Below are positions 13,082-17,402 of a stretch of DNA of 17,402 nt, piece by piece. The notes beneath the pieces were generated by a model. That model saw only the letters and a program-made list of their open reading frames with translations. It was not told where the DNA came from and did not search any database. The stretch is from Oribacterium sp. UBA4274 (lineage in GTDB: Bacteria; Bacillota; Clostridia; Lachnospirales; Lachnospiraceae). The stretch's first letter is position 1; each line of letters starts with the position of its first letter. The position numbers and the translations under genes are program-made. The DNA lies in contig DGVW01000084.1 in the NCBI GenBank assembly GCA_002396005.1, positions 1 through 17,402 of the forward strand. Direction: 5' to 3'.

Positions 13082-16000
13082 TCACTCCTCAATTACCGCA
13101 TGCCACTCCTGCAGTGACATTATATCATCATCTCCATTTTTCTGAACAAATCTTATACCCTCTGCCGCCGCTTTGGCCGCTGCAATAGTCGTGATATAAG
13201 GCACTCTCGCTTTAATCGCCGCCTTACGAAGATAACTGTCATCATGAACACTATCCTTGCCGATAGGCGAGTTAATGATCAAATCGATATCTCCGTTTGT
13301 AATCATATCAAGAATATTAGGTCTTCCCTCATAAAGCTTATTGACCCTTTCTGCAGGTATGCCTGCTTCCAATATAAACTTATGAGTAGTATTGGTTGCA
13401 AGGATTCTGAACCCTGCTTCATTATAGAGCTTTGCCACCTCCGCTGCATATTCATGATCCTTATTATTCACAGATATAAGCACTGTTCCTCCTGTAGGCA
13501 GTTCTGACTTTGCAGCTTCTTCAGCCTTAAAAAATGCTTCTCCCGTAGTTCTTGCAAGTCCCAAAACCTCACCTGTTGATCTCATCTCAGGTCCGAGTAT
13601 AGGATCTACCTCAGGGAACATATTGAACGGGAATACAGCTTCCTTTACTCCATAGTATGGAATATTTCTTTCTGTAAGTGTGGATACCGGAGATGGTCTT
13701 CCGGTAAGTTCCCTTGTAATGATATCTACAGCAATAGGTACCATCTTTATTCCGCACACCTTTGAAACAAGCGGCACTGTACGTGACGCTCTCGGATTTG
13801 CTTCTATAACATAAACCTTTCCGTTTTCAATGGCATACTGCATGTTCATGAGGCCAACCACATGCATTTCCTCTGCAATCTTTCTGGTATAATCCTTGAT
13901 GGTCTCAAGATTTTCCTTTGAAATATGCTTTGAAGGGATTATGCAAGCCGAGTCACCAGAATGAATACCTGCAAGCTCGATATGCTCCATAACTGCAGGA
14001 ACATAAGCATTTTCACCATCACTGATGGCATCTGCCTCACACTCCATCGCATTGTTCAGGAAACGGTCTATAAGTATAGGTCTGTCCGGAGTAACACCGA
14101 TGGCCGCTTTCATATAATCGGTAAGACTTTCATCATCGTAAACCACTTCCATGCCTCTTCCGCCCAGAACAAAGGACGGACGAACCATAACCGGATATCC
14201 AATCTTGTGGGCATTATCAAGTGCCTCTTCAACAGTTGTAGCCATTCCCGCCTCTGGCATAGGTATGCCAAGTTTATCCATCATAGCACGGAACAGATCA
14301 CGATCCTCTGCAAGATCGATAACTTCCGGAGATGTGCCGAGGATTTTAACGCCATTCTTAGCAAGACTGTCGGCAAGATTGAGTGGTGTCTGGCCGCCAA
14401 ACTGTGCGATAACCCCAACCGGCTTCTCTTTCTTGTATATGCTTAAAACATCCTCCAAAGTAAGCGGCTCAAAGTAAAGCTTATCAGAAGTATCGTAGTC
14501 AGTTGAAACAGTTTCCGGATTGCAGTTAACGATAATGGTCTCAAAGCCAAGTTTCTTGAGGGACTGAGCAGCATGTACGCAACAGTAATCGAATTCGATA
14601 CCCTGTCCGATACGGTTAGGTCCACCTCCAAGGATCATCACCTTTGGTCGTTTTTCCGAAACTATATCATTATCAGGAGCATTGTAAGTACTGTAATAGT
14701 AAGAGCTGTCCTCTGTTCCACTTACATGAACTGCATCCCAGTTTTCAGTGAGGCCGAGTGCTTCTCGCTTATTGCGGATATCATCTTCAGAAATGTCAAG
14801 AATCTCTGCAAGATATCTGTCAGAAAACCCATCCTTCTTAGCACTGATGAGTGCCTCATCGGAAGGCATTGTCCCCTTTGACATAAGCAGCTGTTCCTCT
14901 TCCGAAACAAGCTCCTGCATCTGTTCTATAAAATACTTCTTAACTTTTGTAAGTGCATAGATTTCATCAACAGTTGCGCCCTTACGGAGTGCCTCATACA
15001 TGATGAAGTGGCGTTCACTTGATGGTGTGATGAGTGCTTTCAGCAGGTCTTCCTTACTCATATCATAGAAATGTTTAGCAAAGCCGAGTCCGTAGCGATC
15101 CTTCTCCAGAGAACGTATAGCCTTTTGGAAGGCTTCCTTATAGTTCTTACCGATGCTCATAACCTCGCCGACAGCGCGCATTTGTGTCCCCAGCTTATCA
15201 TCAACACCTTTGAACTTTTCAAATGCCCAACGTGCAAACTTAACAACTACATAGTCCCCATCAGGTACATACTTATCGAGAGTTCCGTACTTACCGCAAG
15301 GAAGCTCCGCAAGTGTCAGACCTGTCGCAAGCTTCGCAGAAACAAGCGCGATAGGGAATCCGGTAGCCTTGGAAGCAAGAGCCGAAGATCTTGATGTACG
15401 TGGATTGATTTCGATAACTACAATACGGTCAGAAACAGGGTCATGCGCAAACTGTACGTTGGTACCGCCGATTACTCCGATATGTTCAACTATCTTGTAA
15501 GCCTGTCGCTGCAATTCATCCTGAAGTTCTTTCTTTATTGTAAGAAACGGAGCCGTACAGAAAGAGTCTCCTGTATGAATGCCTACAGGATCGACATTTT
15601 CAATGAAGCATATGGTGATCATATTGTTGTCCTTATCACGGACTACTTCAAGCTCAAGTTCTTCCCAGCCAAGGATAGATTCCTCGACAAGAACCTGATG
15701 GATAAGACTGGCCTGAAGGCCTCTTGCGCAAACTGTTCTAAGCTCATCCTTATTGTATACAAGGCCTCCACCGGCTCCTCCCATGGTGTATGCCGGACGG
15801 AGAACTACAGGATAGCCCAGCTTGTCCGCAATGGCCAATGCTTCGTCCACACTGTAACACACCTCACTTCTTGCCATCTCGATTCCAAGTTTATTCATGG
15901 TTTCCTTGAACTCGATACGATCCTCACCTCGTTCGATGGCATCAACCTGAACACCGATGACCTTGACATCATACTTATCAAGTACACCCTCTTTATAAAG

Positions 16001-16303
16001 TTCGGAACAAAGATTAAGTCCTGACTGGCCGCCAAGATTCGGAAGCAATGCATCAGGTCTTTCTTTGGCGATTATCTGCTCTACACGTCGTACATTAAGC
16101 GGCTCGATATAGGTGATATCCGCCATTTCAGGATCAGTCATGATGGTTGCCGGATTGGAATTGACCAGGACTATCTCATAGCCAAGACTACGCAACGCCT
16201 TGCAGGCCTGTGTTCCTGAGTAATCAAACTCACAGGCCTGACCGATAACTATCGGTCCGGAACCTATGATCAGTATTTTATGAATATCTGTTCTCTGTGA
16301 CAT
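13082..16303 (-). CDS. carB: Carbamoyl-phosphate synthase large subunit
   Basis: A 1073-aa protein of the usual CarB length. It makes carbamoyl phosphate from bicarbonate, ammonia and two ATP for pyrimidine and arginine synthesis, with the CarA glutaminase supplying ammonia. Two ATP-grasp halves are seen. The first starts KILIIGSGPIVIGQACEFDYSG (about 9-30) and includes GGAGGGLVYNKDEL and INPRTSRSSALASKATG. The second begins at about 553 with KVMILGGGPNRIGQGIEFDYCC and includes LGGRGMEVVYDD and EANPRASRTVPLVSKVCG. The C-terminal regulatory (MGS-like) domain is at about 935-1073 (TGGTVLISVNNKDHEYA, ILATNTTHKFI, IINSPIG). GGAGG precedes the ATG by 8 nt. CarA is not next to it: the upstream neighbour is divergent and unrelated, and there is no PyrR-type attenuator in the short leader. 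CarA must be encoded elsewhere. Confidence 0.98.
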   Translation of the reverse strand: MSQRTDIHKILIIGSGPIVIGQACEFDYSGTQACKALRSLGYEIVLVNSNPATIMTDPEMADITYIEPLNVRRVEQIIAKERPDALLPNLGGQSGLNLCSELYKEGVLDKYDVKVIGVQVDAIERGEDRIEFKETMNKLGIEMARSEVCYSVDEALAIADKLGYPVVLRPAYTMGGAGGGLVYNKDELRTVCARGLQASLIHQVLVEESILGWEELELEVVRDKDNNMITICFIENVDPVGIHTGDSFCTAPFLTIKKELQDELQRQAYKIVEHIGVIGGTNVQFAHDPVSDRIVVIEINPRTSRSSALASKATGFPIALVSAKLATGLTLAELPCGKYGTLDKYVPDGDYVVVKFARWAFEKFKGVDDKLGTQMRAVGEVMSIGKNYKEAFQKAIRSLEKDRYGLGFAKHFYDMSKEDLLKALITPSSERHFIMYEALRKGATVDEIYALTKVKKYFIEQMQELVSEEEQLLMSKGTMPSDEALISAKKDGFSDRYLAEILDISEDDIRNKREALGLTENWDAVHVSGTEDSSYYYSTYNAPDNDIVSEKRPKVMILGGGPNRIGQGIEFDYCCVHAAQSLKKLGFETIIVNCNPETVSTDYDTSDKLYFEPLTLEDVLSIYKKEKPVGVIAQFGGQTPLNLADSLAKNGVKILGTSPEVIDLAEDRDLFRAMMDKLGIPMPEAGMATTVEEALDNAHKIGYPVMVRPSFVLGGRGMEVVYDDESLTDYMKAAIGVTPDRPILIDRFLNNAMECEADAISDGENAYVPAVMEHIELAGIHSGDSACIIPSKHISKENLETIKDYTRKIAEEMHVVGLMNMQYAIENGKVYVIEANPRASRTVPLVSKVCGIKMVPIAVDIITRELTGRPSPVSTLTERNIPYYGVKEAVFPFNMFPEVDPILGPEMRSTGEVLGLARTTGEAFFKAEEAAKSELPTGGTVLISVNNKDHEYAAEVAKLYNEAGFRILATNTTHKFILEAGIPAERVNKLYEGRPNILDMITNGDIDLIINSPIGKDSVHDDSYLRKAAIKARVPYITTIAAAKAAAEGIRFVQKNGDDDIMSLQEWHAVIEE

Positions 16304-16338
16304 GCATAAACCTCCGTATAATTAAACATTTACATAGG

Positions 16339-16347
16339 ATTATAGCA
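16339..16347 (-). promoter_or_regulatory. carB: Extended -10 promoter of carB
   Basis: On the minus strand TGCTATAAT (TATAAT at 16339-16344 with an upstream TGN) lies about 35 nt before the carB ATG. The -35 region (GTATAT) is poor, which fits an extended -10 promoter. The leader is too short for a pyrimidine attenuator. Confidence 0.6.
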
Positions 16348-16535
16348 TATTAAATGCATAAATATACTATGATTTTCAACTAATCAAAAATTTTGTATAT
16401 CAATACTTAAAGTGATTTAATTCAGTTACTTAAAACAAATAATTTTTTAAAACTGAACTATATCCAAAGATCAAAGCTTTTTTCTGATAGTGAAAAAACC
16501 ATAAATTAATAACCACTTTCTTTATAAATTTATTA
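16345..16535. other. AT-rich divergent spacer upstream of carB and the 153-aa gene
   Basis: The middle of the gap between carB and the next gene is very AT-rich, with no ORF carrying a ribosome binding site and no stable RNA structure that I can see. Confidence 0.5.
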
Positions 16536-16549
16536 TTAGTGTATTTTTT

Positions 16550-16565
16550 GCCGATAGATTATAAT
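16550..16565 (+). promoter_or_regulatory. Possible promoter of the 153-aa gene (TATAAT, overlapped by a sigma-D-like -10)
   Basis: A perfect TATAAT (16560-16565) lies about 70 nt before the ATG but has only a weak -35 (TTAGTG, 18-bp spacer). Immediately upstream is GCCGATAG (16550-16557), 7/8 identical to the motility sigma-D -10 box GCCGATAT; at the correct 15-bp spacing the -35 is TATT rather than TAAA. Which box is used cannot be decided. Confidence 0.4.
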
Positions 16566-16637
16566 GCAGAAATGATTTCACGCACAAAGCGTTCCAGTCT
16601 TCTGTTTTAAAAATTACGATATACAAGGTGGAGATTT

Positions 16638-17099
16638 ATGGCATATCCGGTTAATAATATTTCAAAGAGAAGAGCTCTTAACTATCTAAACAATTCTTTA
16701 GCAGAGAAAAGCTTGAAGGAAGTATCCGATGCTATTTTTGATGTCATTTTCTATGGCAATGTTGCAATTCAAGATAGTGTCGATGTGTATTACTACTGCA
16801 GGGCCTTTAATATTTCAACTTACGGTGTGGAACATACTATCAACAATCTTTTACATGATTACATTGAAGAAAATGACTCAAAACTTTTGTATAGCTCATT
16901 TTTCAAAGTTATTTCACGCTTTCCAAAAGGCATAACAAATGATACTCCTCTTTTTTACGAATTATTAGACACTCAATTAGAACGTGACATAGCCAGTGGC
17001 TTTGTTCCTGATGAATCAGAAGTAAATAATATAAACAATAATCAAGAAAGTACTAATACACGTCTGATATATGGATTTAACAAAATTTTCAAAAAATGA
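16638..17099 (+). CDS. Hypothetical protein, 153 aa
   Basis: I do not recognise this family. It looks like a real gene: GGTGGAG lies about 7 nt before the ATG, a promoter-like TATAAT is upstream and a strong terminator starts 2 nt after the stop. The protein has no signal peptide or membrane helix. It seems mostly helical (residues 10-40, 65-95, 105-120), with an aromatic patch VYYYCRAF (50-57), an Asn-rich low-complexity stretch (130-140) and a basic tail GFNKIFKK. The aromatic/helical core followed by a flexible tail suggests a small soluble protein, perhaps an adaptor, but no function can be assigned. It is transcribed alone, divergent from carB, and may have a sigma-D-like promoter element. 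Confidence 0.75.
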   Translation: MAYPVNNISKRRALNYLNNSLAEKSLKEVSDAIFDVIFYGNVAIQDSVDVYYYCRAFNISTYGVEHTINNLLHDYIEENDSKLLYSSFFKVISRFPKGITNDTPLFYELLDTQLERDIASGFVPDESEVNNINNNQESTNTRLIYGFNKIFKK

Positions 17100-17100
17100 T

Positions 17101-17142
17101 AAAAGCCGGGAAACTTCACACAAAAGAAGGTTCCCGGCTTTT
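17101..17142 (+). terminator. Strong terminator of the 153-aa gene
   Basis: AAAAGCCGGGAA plus CTTC pairs with GAAG plus TTCCCGGCTTTT: a 17-position stem with one mismatch and an 8-nt loop. It starts 2 nt after the stop codon, and the 3' arm ends in TTTTCTT. Confidence 0.92.
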
Positions 17143-17198
17143 CTTGAAATTACTACTATTCACTAATCCTAAAGGTAATACCTTTTATATACATATAT

Positions 17199-17230
17199 AG
17201 ATATCATATATTTCTCATATATGGATATCT
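17199..17230. repeat. AT-rich hairpin
   Basis: AGATATCATATA (17199-17210) and TATATGGATATCT (17218-17230) pair with a single bulged G. There is no T-run. A smaller hairpin AAAGG-TAATA-CCTTT precedes it at about 17171-17185. Function unknown. Confidence 0.4.
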
Positions 17231-17293
17231 ATGAATAATTCAAAATGTCTTACTAATATGGATTAATACATTTTTCCATCCAATTAAGACAAC

Positions 17294-17320
17294 AAAAAAG
17301 CAGAACCATCAAAGTTCTGC
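17294..17320 (-). terminator. Minus-strand terminator for a transcript arriving from beyond the window
   Basis: GCAGAAC (17300-17306) pairs with GTTCTGC (17314-17320) around a 7-nt loop and is followed on the minus strand by six T. It implies a gene or RNA on the minus strand that ends near or past 17402. Confidence 0.82.
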
Positions 17321-17355
17321 CTTATCTATGTAAATCATATTTTTAATCATATCTC

Positions 17356-17370
17356 GTGCCTTGAAAACTG
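17356..17370. other. rRNA-operon spacer-like motif (boxA/processing stem type)
   Basis: GTGCCTTGAAAACTG on the plus strand resembles the CTTTGAAAACT/CCTTGAAAACTG element seen in leaders and spacers of Firmicute rRNA operons. Its complement could be a trailer pairing partner. Either way it hints at rRNA genes just outside the window. Alternatively, the minus frame from the edge is open for about 30 codons, stopping at 17309, and might be the tail of a protein. Confidence 0.3.
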
Positions 17371-17402
17371 CGTACCGCTTACACATATATCTTACTCTCA
17401 GT

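Noticed and set aside
13961..14446. 161-codon plus-strand ORF inside carB
   Set aside because: Antisense shadow of a highly conserved gene, no ribosome binding site, low-complexity composition; the same applies to the other plus-strand ORFs within 13200-16030.
17371..17384. Second copy of the eda operator half (TGTAAGCGGT on the minus strand)
   Set aside because: Ten bases match one side of the eda operator, but the other half is not present (TACGC instead of TACA) and no promoter is next to it; taken as chance.

Overview
The window looks like chromosomal DNA of a low-to-mid GC Gram-positive anaerobe, most likely a Lachnospiraceae-type Firmicute (Butyrivibrio/Roseburia/Pseudobutyrivibrio-like). 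This rests on AGGAGG-type ribosome binding sites, TTGACA/TATAAT promoters with 17-bp spacers, five tRNA genes with no encoded CCA, a tandem glycine riboswitch in front of an AGCS symporter, and a UxuA/UxuB/Eda hexuronate module. The assignment comes from recognising families, not from a database search. I see no phage, insertion sequence, CRISPR array or defence locus.

Layout. Positions 1-514 (minus): start of a protein with a STAS domain followed by a kinase-like domain, cut by the window edge. 682-762 (minus): tRNA-Leu(UAG) with its own promoter and terminator. 962-2674 (minus): a PAS-GGDEF-EAL protein, predicted c-di-GMP phosphodiesterase with a degenerate cyclase motif. 2970-3340 (minus): a tRNA operon Arg(UCU)-His(GUG)-Gln(UUG)-Lys(UUU) with a clear promoter and terminator. 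3733-8607 (minus): uxuA and uxuB (tightly coupled), then an RdgB-metallophosphoesterase fusion, then eda with its own promoter and a palindromic operator. 9076-9801 (plus): a divergent GntR/FCD regulator. 10082-10855 (plus): an SDR dehydrogenase. 11120-12852 (plus): tandem glycine riboswitch and Na+/alanine-or-glycine symporter. 13082-16303 (minus): carB without carA. 16638-17099 (plus): an unrecognised 153-aa protein. The right edge carries a minus-strand terminator and a motif seen in rRNA operon spacers, so an rRNA operon may lie just outside.

How the genes work together. UxuB reduces fructuronate to mannonate, UxuA dehydrates mannonate to 2-keto-3-deoxygluconate (KDG), and Eda splits the phosphorylated product KDPG into pyruvate and glyceraldehyde-3-phosphate. 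Glucuronate/galacturonate isomerase (UxaC) and KDG kinase (KdgK) are not here. The intergenic region between uxuA and gntR carries three copies of TGTATACCA, matching the core of the E. coli UxuR/ExuR operator. One copy lies just downstream of each divergent promoter, so the regulator probably controls both itself and uxuAB. The eda promoter has a different operator (TGTAACCGCTTACA, LacI/CcpA type), so the pathway seems to have two regulatory inputs.

The most interesting non-coding signal is the roughly 170-nt uxuA leader. It contains an 80-nt segment that folds on paper into a three-way junction and could be a cis-regulatory RNA. Other points worth a second look are the STAS-kinase fusion, the RdgB-phosphodiesterase fusion, an atypical first aptamer in the glycine riboswitch, and orphan carB.
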